Shown here: in pieces, positions 41,734-49,633 of the stretch
How positions within the stretch are numbered: the first letter of the stretch is position 1
Layout of the letters: every line of letters starts with the position of its first letter
From: Gluconacetobacter sacchari
GTDB taxonomy: Bacteria > Pseudomonadota > Alphaproteobacteria > Acetobacterales > Acetobacteraceae
Length of the DNA: 64,000 nucleotides
Assembly (NCBI RefSeq): GCF_014174255.1
Contig: NZ_JABEQJ010000003.1
Location: 164,212-228,211 of the forward strand
Direction: 5' to 3'
Notes under the pieces: generated by a model
Seen by the model: the letters and a program-made list of their open reading frames with translations, nothing else
Told to the model about the DNA's origin: nothing
Databases searched by the model: none
Position numbers and translations under genes: made by a program

Positions 41734-43077
41734 ATGCAACTGCCCATCATGAACCGCCCTTTGTCGCTTGAGAACCTACAGCAGGTGCTTGCCGTTATTG
41801 GGCAGTTTGCACCTTCCGGAACGCCGGCACAGCCTGGGATTGCGTTTGGAGACAATCAGGCTACCGGCTTCTTTTTGCAGTCGGACGGCTCTATCGGCAG
41901 CGTAGTCAACGGGGCGCTTTCATTCTCGATCAATGCTGGTGGCCAGATCAATCTGGCATCTGCAGAACAGACGCCGTCACAGATCACGCTCACGAACACA
42001 AATGGCACATCTGACCGGTGCGCCATCACATTCGGAGCAGGAACGTCATCGTGGCAGATGGGGAAGGACCAGTCTGCTGACGGCGGCAATGACCTGTATC
42101 TCTATAATTCCCTGACTGGAAATACGCCGGCCCGATGGACGCAGGACGAGCAGTTGTTCATCAACTGGGAGCCGACAATGGTCCTGACATCCAACGCTTA
42201 CGATAAAACCGGCTCACCTTTGGTGATCAACAATACACCGGGGAAATCGCGGGCGGCCGTTGGCACGTCTATCGGGATGCAGGTCAACACGATCATCTCG
42301 ACGGTCAACGGCCTGTCCGATGGCACGCGTTCGGAGTTCGGCTCCTATTACGGGATGACGTTTCCGGACCCGCGCCAAACCCAGACCGATATCAACCTCT
42401 GGGGTCCGGACATTCACGTCTACGGGAAGTTTACAGACGATTCCACGCAGCGTGAGGGGCTTCTTGTTGGGTCGTCAGTTTACGTTCGCCCGATGGCGGC
42501 CGGGAGCGACACGAAGGACGCAACCCACGCGGGGGCATTTGGGGCATCGATCTGCATCGCCCCTCCCGACGCGGGGACGCTATCGGAAAATGGCGTTCCA
42601 GCGTCAAAGACAAGCTATCCGGCGCTGGCAGGTCTGTCGATTGTCGGGTTTTCCGGCACGACATCCATCACCAGCGGCGAGCAGGCCGGAGCCGGAGCAG
42701 CCGCGACTTTCGGCCTGCGCATCGGCGGCGAGGCCAGCGGTGGCGGGTCGCCCTACATCCCCTGGAATGCCCGATCGAACTTTGTCACCGGCGCATCTAT
42801 CTCCGATTTCACCACGCGCGGGCTTTGGATCACCAACCCGCTTACTGCGCCGGCCGGCACGGCGCAGTGGGGCATCTACAACGAGTGCCCGACCTATCTC
42901 AGCGGCGTGATCAATGCGCAGGCCAGCGCACTCGGGTTTTTCGGTGTCACCCCGGTCGATCAGCCCACCATGTGGCAGGTCGGAAGCTCGGGGGCCGTCT
43001 CTGACTGCGTCACCGCCATCAACCGCATCACCAGCAACCTGATCTCGCTCGGCCTATTCGCCGCAGTGACCCCGTGA
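41734..43077 (+). CDS. Tail fibre / receptor-binding protein, copy 2
   Basis: 447 residues. N-terminus LPIMNRPLSLENLQQVLAVI...GFFLQSDGSIGSV parallels copy 1, and CAITFGAGTSSWQMGKDQ...DLYLYNS is a third copy of the shared unit. The C-terminal 280 residues differ from copy 1 and resemble fibre tips (FGSYYGMTFPD, WGIYNECPTYLSG). Ends in the same helical pattern (INRITSNLISLGLF). Confidence 0.75.
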   Translation: MQLPIMNRPLSLENLQQVLAVIGQFAPSGTPAQPGIAFGDNQATGFFLQSDGSIGSVVNGALSFSINAGGQINLASAEQTPSQITLTNTNGTSDRCAITFGAGTSSWQMGKDQSADGGNDLYLYNSLTGNTPARWTQDEQLFINWEPTMVLTSNAYDKTGSPLVINNTPGKSRAAVGTSIGMQVNTIISTVNGLSDGTRSEFGSYYGMTFPDPRQTQTDINLWGPDIHVYGKFTDDSTQREGLLVGSSVYVRPMAAGSDTKDATHAGAFGASICIAPPDAGTLSENGVPASKTSYPALAGLSIVGFSGTTSITSGEQAGAGAAATFGLRIGGEASGGGSPYIPWNARSNFVTGASISDFTTRGLWITNPLTAPAGTAQWGIYNECPTYLSGVINAQASALGFFGVTPVDQPTMWQVGSSGAVSDCVTAINRITSNLISLGLFAAVTP

Positions 43078-43084
43078 GGATACC

Positions 43085-43387
43085 ATGACCCTGACCCACG
43101 ATGAACGCACGCTCATGCTGCATATGATCGAAAGCAGCACGTTCCCCGGCACGATGATCGATGCGGTCAGCGCAGCCCGCTCCAATCTTCGGGAGGGGCG
43201 GTTTCTGCCGTCCGAAGACCGCAAGCTGCTCGCCGGGTTCATCGCATCCGCTCAGGTGCCCGGTCGGATCATCCGCTCTGTGGCGACCATTCTCGACAAG
43301 CTTGAAGTGCCGATTGTCAGCGCCCCTTCGGCAGGATCGACGGCGGAAGAGGTGATGTGTGGCCTCGATGGGCAGGTATCTGGATAA
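43085..43387 (+). CDS. Hypothetical protein after fibre genes
   Basis: 100-residue helical protein with GAGGA 5 bases before ATG 43085. MTLTHDERTLMLHMIESSTFPG is repeated loosely as LLAGFIASAQVPGRIIRSV, suggesting two helical hairpins. Role unknown. Confidence 0.6.
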   Translation: MTLTHDERTLMLHMIESSTFPGTMIDAVSAARSNLREGRFLPSEDRKLLAGFIASAQVPGRIIRSVATILDKLEVPIVSAPSAGSTAEEVMCGLDGQVSG

Positions 43388-43406
43388 CCATGGAAGGGAA
43401 GAGAAA

Positions 43407-43670
43407 ATGAGCAAATTCCTCGATTACGCCCGGCAGCCGACGACGCTGATCGGCCTGAGCCTGACGCTCGGCGCGCTGGCGGGCAACGTATTCGGATCGC
43501 TGTCCGAAGCGGTCACGGCCACGATCCTGAGCGCCACGCTCCCGCTGTGGGTATCGGACACGTCCGCCCGCACGAAGATCGGCGCGATCGAAGGCGTGCT
43601 GACCACGACCACCCACGGCCTCGCCTCCAAGAGCGCGCCGGCCACGACGGAGGTTTCCACCAATGCGTAA
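43407..43670 (+). CDS. Holin-like small protein
   Basis: 87 residues with two moderately hydrophobic segments (TTLIGLSLTLGALAGNVFG, AVTATILSATLPLWV) and a polar C-tail. GGGAAGAG precedes ATG 43407. Its place before a lipoprotein gene suits a lysis cassette, but a role in virion assembly is not excluded. Confidence 0.55.
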   Translation: MSKFLDYARQPTTLIGLSLTLGALAGNVFGSLSEAVTATILSATLPLWVSDTSARTKIGAIEGVLTTTTHGLASKSAPATTEVSTNA

Positions 43671-44025
43671 ACACCTGATCCTGGCGGTGATGCCGCTGCT
43701 GGCCGTCGCCGCCTGCTCACCGGCCGACACGCAGACCAACCTGCGCAAGGCGGCCTACGACACGATGAGCGCCTACCACCTGTCGGCCACGGGCGCGCAG
43801 GCTTACCTTGCCAGCGGAACGGCCGATCCGACGATCAAGGCCGAGATCAAGACGGCCAGCGCGGCGGCTATGGCTCCGCTGACGGCGCTGGAAACGTCGA
43901 TCGAGTCGCAGAGCGACCTGACGACCACTGGCATCTCGACGGCCGCGAGCGCGCTGGCGGCGCTCCAGTCCGCGCTGGCGGCCGCCCAGGCACCGGCCAC
44001 CACCACCACGAAGACGGGGAACTGA
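43663..44025 (+). CDS. Prophage lipoprotein (spanin-like candidate)
   Basis: 120 residues. Signal MRKHLILAVMPLLAVAAC with Cys18 as lipobox; the mature part is Ala/Thr-rich helix. Small lipoproteins in this position often act as outer-membrane spanin or superinfection factors. Overlaps the previous gene by 8 bp. Confidence 0.65.
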   Translation: MRKHLILAVMPLLAVAACSPADTQTNLRKAAYDTMSAYHLSATGAQAYLASGTADPTIKAEIKTASAAAMAPLTALETSIESQSDLTTTGISTAASALAALQSALAAAQAPATTTTKTGN

Positions 44026-44028
44026 CCC

Positions 44029-44229
44029 ATGAGTGAAGCAATGATCGCCGCAATCCTGGGCGCAACCGGGACCATCATCGGCCTGATCGAGAAATACGGC
44101 CCCGAGGCGTGGACCACCATCAAGGAAGCGGTGGAGAACACGACCAGCGCCACCGGCCCCACGACGGCCGACATTGAGGCGATCTTCGCCAAGTGCAAGG
44201 CCGATAACGACGCCATCCAAGCGTCCTGA
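44029..44229 (+). CDS. Small hypothetical lysis-region protein
   Basis: 66 residues, MSEAMIAAILGATGTIIGLIE then a polar helix ending TADIEAIFAKCKADND. Resembles small phage proteins of unknown role encoded beside lysis genes. Confidence 0.5.
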   Translation: MSEAMIAAILGATGTIIGLIEKYGPEAWTTIKEAVENTTSATGPTTADIEAIFAKCKADNDAIQAS

Positions 44230-44230
44230 C

Positions 44231-44374
44231 ATGACGGCCGGCACGCTGCACCTCGTGCTGGCCTTTCTCCTGGGTGGCTTGTTCACCCAGGCCTTGGCCG
44301 TGGCGATTATGGGCGCACGGAACCGGCTGCGCCGACGTGAGATCGAGGACCGGCTGGGCGATCCGCCGCCCTAG
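44231..44374 (+). CDS. Very small TM protein
   Basis: 47 residues, MTAGTLHLVLAFLLGGLFTQ with one TM and a basic tail (NRLRRREIEDRLG). Directly abuts the preceding stop. Possible inner-membrane spanin fragment. Confidence 0.5.
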   Translation: MTAGTLHLVLAFLLGGLFTQALAVAIMGARNRLRRREIEDRLGDPPP

Positions 44375-44488
44375 CGTTCCGGCATCATGGATGCGCTGGT
44401 TGCGGAGATGCAGGCGGCTTAAGGGGGCGCGGGTTTCCCTCTCATTCTTCGCCATGGAATACTCTCGATGCGACTCGGGAGATATGCT

Positions 44489-44779
44489 GTGCCTAAACAA
44501 GCCAAGAAATTCGACCTGACTCTCACATCAGCAGAAGCCGCTGAAATTCATAATCCACCCGTCACCAGCATTGGGGGGCGCCAACAACTTGAGCGCTCGC
44601 TCTATCGGCAACTGCAAGCAACGCCGAACCAAATCTCGCTCGATGATAAGGGCCTTGGAAAAGTGTTGCGCTATATGAGCCAATACGACGGGACCAATCC
44701 CCCCGCGGGCGGCGGCGGCCTTCAAGGGAGGTTGCATAGGGCGCTCTCCAGGCCCCTGCGCGAGAAGCTGGGCCTATAG
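44489..44779 (+). CDS. Hypothetical prophage protein
   Basis: 96 residues from GTG 44489, which has GGGAG 7 bases upstream; ATG 44468 is possible. Segment KKFDLTLTSAEAAEIHNPPV...GRQQLERSLYRQL and C-terminal LHRALSRPLREKL. No domain recognised. Convergent with the methylase-like gene, overlapping by 6 bp. Confidence 0.6.
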   Translation: MPKQAKKFDLTLTSAEAAEIHNPPVTSIGGRQQLERSLYRQLQATPNQISLDDKGLGKVLRYMSQYDGTNPPAGGGGLQGRLHRALSRPLREKLGL

Positions 44780-45370
44780 ACGCCGAAAAATCGTGATCCC
44801 TCGGAAGCGATGGTTGGTGCTTTTCCACATGCCGATCGTCGCTTCCACGGCGAAGGCATCCTTCCGATACATCGGTAGCACCTGATCCAGCCACACGACG
44901 TGCGTGCCCGACCGGACGCCTTGCAGCGCACGCATGACCGCATTGCGCTTGACCATGCTGGTCCCGTAATGCTCGCAATCCTCGACCGAATAGGGCGGGT
45001 CAGCCAGGATCAGGTCATATTGCTCTAGCGGCACCGTTTCCAGCTTCTGGGCATCATCGACGTAGGTGGGCGACAGGTTCTGGTTGATGTCCACCGTGTC
45101 GCCGGGGAACACTTCCAAGTCCACCTTGCCACTGAAGACGTGGAGAGGCCGGCGCTTGTCGGGGAACAGCGCCTTAATGCGCCGGAGATAGGTCGCCGGG
45201 TATCCACCGTAATAGGTGGACTTCACCCGATAGTCGTTCCCCATGATCCAGGTTCCGACGACGCGGCCGTCCTCGCCCATGAAGAGGTTCCGCGGGAATC
45301 CCGTGGCCTTGGTGTAATGGGCGATGCGCTCTTCCCAGGTGAGCGTGGTCAGGGTCGTCATGTGGTTCAT
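44774..45370 (-). CDS. DPPY-type DNA methyltransferase-like protein
   Basis: 198 residues. ILADPPYS (121-128) is the catalytic motif IV of N6-adenine/N4-cytosine methyltransferases. The SAM motif I (FxGxG) is at best degenerate: LHVFSGKV (76-83). The N-terminal half contains DYRVKSTYYGGYPATYLRRI. It might be an orphan methylase guarding phage DNA or a divergent relative with other activity. ATG 45361 is an alternative start. Confidence 0.7.
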   Translation of the reverse strand: MNHMTTLTTLTWEERIAHYTKATGFPRNLFMGEDGRVVGTWIMGNDYRVKSTYYGGYPATYLRRIKALFPDKRRPLHVFSGKVDLEVFPGDTVDINQNLSPTYVDDAQKLETVPLEQYDLILADPPYSVEDCEHYGTSMVKRNAVMRALQGVRSGTHVVWLDQVLPMYRKDAFAVEATIGMWKSTNHRFRGITIFRRL

Positions 45371-45511
45371 GCCGGAATCCTAGTACGTCTCTGTGCGTTT
45401 GGGTACAGGTTTTTCGGGGTCTGGCGATGCAAGAGTCTGGCCCCGGCCCATTGTTCACCCCGCGTTGCGTCTCCGCCCCGGCAATGCGATCCCATCGACA
45501 AGCACGTGAAG

Positions 45512-46036
45512 TCAGGATTTTTCCGCGTTAAACAGCCTCATGAACTCGTCCCAAAATGCCCTGGCGAGTGGCATGGACGAATCCGGGATGCCGACGATGC
45601 GACCATCGGCCCAGAATTCTATGGTGTGGGCATCATTGGGTAAATGCGGCGCATCCTTGGGCACGACCGCAGCAAACCATTCCGACCACCGACAACCTGT
45701 ATCCGCATATTTTACTGACAAGACCGGAACATCTTGAATCGGCCAGTGATCCGGCAAGCCGTAAAGCGAACGCTGCCCACAAATGCAGTTATGAAGGACG
45801 CGTGCAGCGGCCGGCATATCATCAATGTTTCCGAAGATGGTCCCATCATAAGCAATTTCCATCAGGGACCTGTTCACGTCACCGACGCATATCGCTGAAT
45901 ATTTCAAATTCGGCACATACAATTCCGACTGAAATTCGTCGCTCGCCTGCAGATATTGACCATATATGGAGTAAGTTTCGGGTGCCATGTCATTCTCTGG
46001 CGCGTCATGGACTGTGAGGTCATTCTGGTGCTGCAT
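45512..46036 (-). CDS. Hypothetical prophage protein
   Basis: 174 residues, acidic, Trp/Tyr-rich with six Cys. AGGAG lies 8 bases before ATG 46036. Segments TGCRWSEWFAAVVPKDAPHLP and the C-terminal LARAFWDEFMRLFN look protein-like. No domain recognised. The 141 bp to its left and 153 bp to its right contain nothing I can call. Confidence 0.6.
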   Translation of the reverse strand: MQHQNDLTVHDAPENDMAPETYSIYGQYLQASDEFQSELYVPNLKYSAICVGDVNRSLMEIAYDGTIFGNIDDMPAAARVLHNCICGQRSLYGLPDHWPIQDVPVLSVKYADTGCRWSEWFAAVVPKDAPHLPNDAHTIEFWADGRIVGIPDSSMPLARAFWDEFMRLFNAEKS

Positions 46037-46189
46037 CCCATACTCCTATGATGAGTTGCCGTCTCTCCGGCTGTCACGACTGTTCAAGGCTGATTCTGAG
46101 GGAGGAATCCTCCGTCGTCGCCACGCTGCCGTTACGTCCAACCGTGCGCCCGTTTCCGTAGTCGGTCTCGGTTGGTAGGGTCACTCTAC

Positions 46190-46266
46190 TGGTTGCAGGG
46201 GCCGGATTTGAACCGGCGGCCTCCGCGTTATGAGCGCGACGAGCTACCTGACTGCTCTACCCTACG
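46190..46266 (-). tRNA. Phage-encoded initiator tRNA (tRNA-fMet, anticodon CAT)
   Basis: 77 nt with encoded CCA. Acceptor CGTAGGG/CCCTGCA leaves C1 opposite A72, the mismatch that defines bacterial initiator tRNA; A11-T24 in the D-stem, loop CTCATAA and T-loop TTCAAAT also fit. The anticodon stem has G29-C41 and G31-C39, but the middle pair is C30-G40 rather than G30-C40. T3-G70 and T27-G43 wobbles are present. It lies 223 bp inside attR, so it belongs to the prophage. Confidence 0.93.
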
Positions 46267-46488
46267 TCATGTGCTGCGGCTTATCCGGAGTTCCACCGGC
46301 CCACTGGCTTCACCCAGCCGTTCTTCTCGGGTCACCGCAGCCCGCGCAGAATCGCACGGACGGGGGAGGGGTACAAGGGGAAAGTGCGTCGCCAAAGGTT
46401 AGACATTATATAGATAAGTGATTGATTCCGGCCTTATGCGATAGGTAGGTTAGAAACCCTAAAGCATTGATAAGTAATACGGATCGGC

Positions 46489-46507
46489 ATCCCCTATGGG
46501 ACGCCAA
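46489..46507 (+). other. attR core (and probable att site of a second element)
   Basis: Exact repeat of the 19-bp attL core, with no upstream tRNA sequence, as expected for the far end of an element that took the tRNA 3' end. A second integrase gene ends 26 bp to its right. Confidence 0.92.
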
Positions 46508-46532
46508 TAACTTAGCATAGTTATCAACAGGC

Positions 46533-47585
46533 TTAAATGGTCCATATGGACCAATACAATTCGAAATCATCAGCGATGCTTCGAAGGTAGGTCGGGTCGA
46601 ATTTCCGATAGACGCGGCGCAGCGTCGTCGGCTCGGTGGCCAGCCAATCGGCCGCTTGATCGATCGGCACTCGGTCCATGGCGAACCAGGATGCCACGCT
46701 GTGCTTCAGGTGGTGCGGTGTGGGCTTCCACGACAGGCCGGCGCGCTCGCACACCTTGGTGAAGGACCAGCGGAGGCCGGTCGGAACGGCCTTCCCGTGC
46801 CACTGCACGACATGGCACCCATTCGCGTTCGCCTGTGCGGTCTCCATCTCACGGCGGAGCGCCTTGGTCATGGGCACGATTGACCGACGCTTCCCCGTGA
46901 TCGGCTTATCGGGCTCTTGGAAATCGATCATGCCGGTTTGCCAGTTCACCCGGTCCCACGTCAGAGCCAGAATCGACCCCTTCCGCGCGCCCGTATAGAT
47001 CGCGATGGCCATGAACGTGCGGACATGCTCGGTTGTGCATGCGTCAAGCAGCCGCTTGGCTTCCGCCTTGGTCAGATACCGGTCGCGCGGGGCTGAATCG
47101 CGAGGTGCCTCTATCTCCGGCGGCCGGGGCAAAAAGCCATCCTTCCAGGCGCGGCGCATGGTCGCACGCAGCACGTTGAACTCCCGGCGGAGCGTGCCCG
47201 GCGAGACAGGATCTGGATCGGGCTTGGCCACCGTTGGCTTGCGGAACCTGGTTGCTGCATATCGGTCCCACGTGCGCTGATCGACCTGATCAACGCGCAG
47301 ATGCCCCATGAAACGGCTCAGAGGCACAATCGCCTCCTGAAGCCTCTTCAGAGCCGATATCTTGCCACGCCGCGCTTCGACATATCGGTCGAAGGCGTCA
47401 GCCATGCCCAATTGGACCGGCCGCACCTCCATCTGCGCTTCGAAATCCGTCAGGAACCGACGAGCGACCTTTTCATCCGCGCTACCTGTAGAGCGGCGGT
47501 GACGCTTGCCGCTCTCCCACCAGACGACGGCCCATTTGCCGCGACGTAGTTCCAGGTGGGGCTTGTCATTTCTGTCGCGGGGCAA
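46533..47585 (-). CDS. Second tyrosine-recombinase integrase
   Basis: 350 residues. N-terminal HLELRRGKWAVVWWESGKRHRRSTG is an arm/core-binding opening; catalytic Arg in YTGARKGSIL, box PHHLKHSVASWF (Lys in place of the second Arg, a variant found in some alphaproteobacterial integrases), Tyr in RRVYRKFDP. It is placed relative to attR as int1 is to attL, pointing to its own element to the right. Only its C-terminus adjoins the prophage. Confidence 0.88.
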   Translation of the reverse strand: MPRDRNDKPHLELRRGKWAVVWWESGKRHRRSTGSADEKVARRFLTDFEAQMEVRPVQLGMADAFDRYVEARRGKISALKRLQEAIVPLSRFMGHLRVDQVDQRTWDRYAATRFRKPTVAKPDPDPVSPGTLRREFNVLRATMRRAWKDGFLPRPPEIEAPRDSAPRDRYLTKAEAKRLLDACTTEHVRTFMAIAIYTGARKGSILALTWDRVNWQTGMIDFQEPDKPITGKRRSIVPMTKALRREMETAQANANGCHVVQWHGKAVPTGLRWSFTKVCERAGLSWKPTPHHLKHSVASWFAMDRVPIDQAADWLATEPTTLRRVYRKFDPTYLRSIADDFELYWSIWTI

Positions 47586-47758
47586 TGGTAGGTATCCAGA
47601 TAGGCTTTGAGATCGGTTTCAGAGATGCGCGTGCAGCCAGGTCGGCGGTATGCGGCAAGGCGCCCGTTGCGAATGGCGCGGCGGATCGTCTCGGGGTGGC
47701 ATTGCACGATTGCAGCGGCCCTGCTGACGGTCAGCAGGGGAATTATGGTCTCGCTCAT
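47450..47758 (-). CDS. Excisionase-like HTH protein
   Basis: 102 residues. TVSRAAAIVQCHPETIRRAIRNGRLAAYRRPG...ISETDLKAYLDTY is a MerR-type excisionase HTH. Its last 45 codons overlap the start of the second integrase in another frame, an unusually long overlap, so one of the two ends may be misassigned or frameshifted. The 47759-47988 stretch to its right holds no supported gene. Confidence 0.7.
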   Translation of the reverse strand: MSETIIPLLTVSRAAAIVQCHPETIRRAIRNGRLAAYRRPGCTRISETDLKAYLDTYHCPATEMTSPTWNYVAANGPSSGGRAASVTAALQVARMKRSLVGS

Positions 47759-47988
47759 CCCTCCACCTCCCGAGGCGGCCGGGACCTCCCGTCGCGCATC
47801 ATGCTCCCCACCTACGTTTTCTCGCTGCTATCTGCGATCGCCGCTGCTCTTTCGCCGTCTGACTTCCCTCGCCAAACCAGAAGCGAACTGGAAAAGCGCC
47901 TTCGTCACGCGCCCGCATCATGTCCCCTCCATTTTTGCAGATACGTCCTTTCTTGGACTTGCCCCGCAAAAGTGGAGAGCTATCGGGA

Positions 47989-48300
47989 TCAGGTCGCCTG
48001 CCTTTGGTATGCAGCCGGGCTGATGAAGTCCAGTGACGAATGGCGCCGGACAGGATTGTAGAAACTGTCGATGTAACGGCCGATAGCATTCTCGGCATCC
48101 TGTCGGGTCAGGAAGATCGTCCGCCAAACGAGTTCGGATTTCAAGGTTTTGAAGAAGGTCTCGACAATGGCATTGTCGTAACAATTTCCCTTGCCGGACA
48201 TTGAGATCAACGCTCCGTGTTTCAAAATCTCACTCTGATAATCAATCGAACAATATTGACTGCCACGGTCGGAATGACAGCCGGTCCCGGACTTTTCGGC
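47989..48300 (-). pseudogene. C-terminal remnant of IS3-family transposase OrfB
   Basis: HSDRGSQYCSIDYQ, MSGKGNCYDNAIVETFFKTLKSE and FYNPVRRHSSLDFISPAAY are the second Asp and Glu blocks of the IS3 DDE transposase. The N-terminal part, including the first Asp, is missing. GGACTTGCCCCGCAAAAGT near 47957 looks like the element's terminal repeat. Confidence 0.85.
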
Positions 48301-48354
48301 GAGCAACGGGGATCGCACCGATACCCGTCTGGATCGCCCGTTCGGGACGGGTGC

Positions 48355-48545
48355 CATGTGTGGATCAGCGGTTCCCCGTCGATACGATCCGTTTTCGCGC
48401 GACGGTGTTTGCGGGAAACTGCAATTGACGCTGCATCGACGACGTAACTCTCGATCCAGGCCCGACCCCCAAGGCCTGGTCAATCCAAAACTCATCAAGC
48501 CCTGCCTCCTGGATCACCACGAGAGGAAACGGCAGGCCAATGCAT
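48355..48545 (-). pseudogene. Frameshifted fragment of an IS110-family transposase
   Basis: In one minus frame LVVIQEAGLDEFWIDQALG and in the next frame IESYVVDAASIAVSRKHRR followed by AKTDRIDGEPL together give the N-terminal DEDD region of IS110-type transposases. A single frameshift separates the two parts and the rest is lost at the junction with the IS3 scar. Confidence 0.72.
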
Positions 48546-48549
48546 GCTA

Positions 48550-49485
48550 TCATGTTGACAAGGTATTGCGGATCGTGACGATCGGGAGTTCGCCATAGGT
48601 TTCGGCGTAATATCCCGCGAAGCGTCCGAAGTGAAAGAAACCGCACTCCAGGGCGATCTGGGACACGCCCTTGCTGGCCTGCACCGGATCGAGCATTGCG
48701 CGGCGCGCGCGATCCAAAGCCCGTTGACGAAGCCATAGGCGGGGTGAGACGCCAGTCGTCTGGACGAACGCCGAGCGCAGGATATGGGGCGGAACGTTCA
48801 ATTCCTCTGTCAGTCGGGACACGGACATAATCGCGTCGTTATAATCGTCGATGAAACGCTGGGCCTTGAGGAATAGGCTGTACGAGAAGGTCCCGCGTAG
48901 CGGGGCGAAGTCGGCACTCTGCAGAATGTCGGTGAGAATATCTTTGACACGATCGAGGAGAATATCCGACAAGACCTGATCGGCCTGTCCGGATAAGCAT
49001 ACCTCCGGCAGCCATGTACCGGCGAAAATGCTGGCAAGCCATGCCGACATTTGTGCGACGTCGAAGGACGGTTCGATCGGTGTGATGGCGCCGAATTTCC
49101 GGAAATCAAAGCCCGGCAAATCGGCCTGCCGGGCAAGCACGTAATAAGCGCGGCAGTTCTCCTCGCCACTTACGGTGATTTCCCTGCCACCGACATGGAC
49201 GAAAGCCTTATCTGACCGGGCCTCCCCATTTATCGTACCGAATTTGTGATGATGGGCGGGAAGAACGACTGCGATCGTGCCGTCCGGCGGACATGTCGTC
49301 TGGCCGACCGATACATTGATCGTTTCCTCGATGAGCGTCAGCTTACCGAAGGTCAGAACCGAGACCGTTCCTTTGAACGTGCCTTTTCCCAACTGTATAT
49401 AGCGCTGATTCCACAGCGGGAGTCCTGACTCCTGAAAGGAGGGGGCAAAAAAAACATGGGTCGTTGAATCCAGCCCTTGTGCCAT
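48550..49485 (-). CDS. AraC-family transcriptional regulator
   Basis: 311 residues. The C-terminal 100 residues have the double HTH: SVSRLTEELNVPPHILRSAF and the hallmark second helix ASKGVSQIALECGFFHFGRFAGYYAETYGELP. The N-terminal domain is a probable effector-binding cupin-like region. It is divergent from the amine dehydrogenase operon, with 148 bp between starts, so it is probably its activator (inference). The last codons of the gene abut the IS110 scar. Confidence 0.88.
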   Translation of the reverse strand: MAQGLDSTTHVFFAPSFQESGLPLWNQRYIQLGKGTFKGTVSVLTFGKLTLIEETINVSVGQTTCPPDGTIAVVLPAHHHKFGTINGEARSDKAFVHVGGREITVSGEENCRAYYVLARQADLPGFDFRKFGAITPIEPSFDVAQMSAWLASIFAGTWLPEVCLSGQADQVLSDILLDRVKDILTDILQSADFAPLRGTFSYSLFLKAQRFIDDYNDAIMSVSRLTEELNVPPHILRSAFVQTTGVSPRLWLRQRALDRARRAMLDPVQASKGVSQIALECGFFHFGRFAGYYAETYGELPIVTIRNTLST

Positions 49486-49633
49486 CTCCGTAACCAGCGG
49501 TTTCCCTTTTGAGGTCGAAACAGAATATACGATGACCGGACTTTTTCATACAGGAAAAATTTTCGAAAATGGATATCGATCCTCCCGCCGTTCTGCTCCG
49601 ATAGCGGAACGAATGCTGGAGGTGAAAGCCGCG

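Larger units (their letters stand above)
7991..46507. mobile_element. Prophage, P22-like podovirus type, integrated in tRNA-Glu
   Basis: The element is bounded by identical 19-bp att cores and contains integrase, Xis-like protein, repressor/Cro region, replication genes, terminase, a complete P22-ordered capsid and ejection module, lysis genes and fibre genes. Every essential module is represented by an open frame of expected size and I see no inactivating lesion, so the element may be inducible (inference). Cargo includes two toxin-antitoxin pairs, an S4-domain protein, a methylase-like protein and an initiator tRNA. No tail-sheath, tube or tape-measure gene is visible. Confidence 0.93.

Noticed and set aside
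46533..47585. Second integrase as inactive because Lys replaces the second catalytic Arg
   Set aside because: The HxLK variant is found in other intact alphaproteobacterial integrases as far as I know, so it is not evidence of inactivation.
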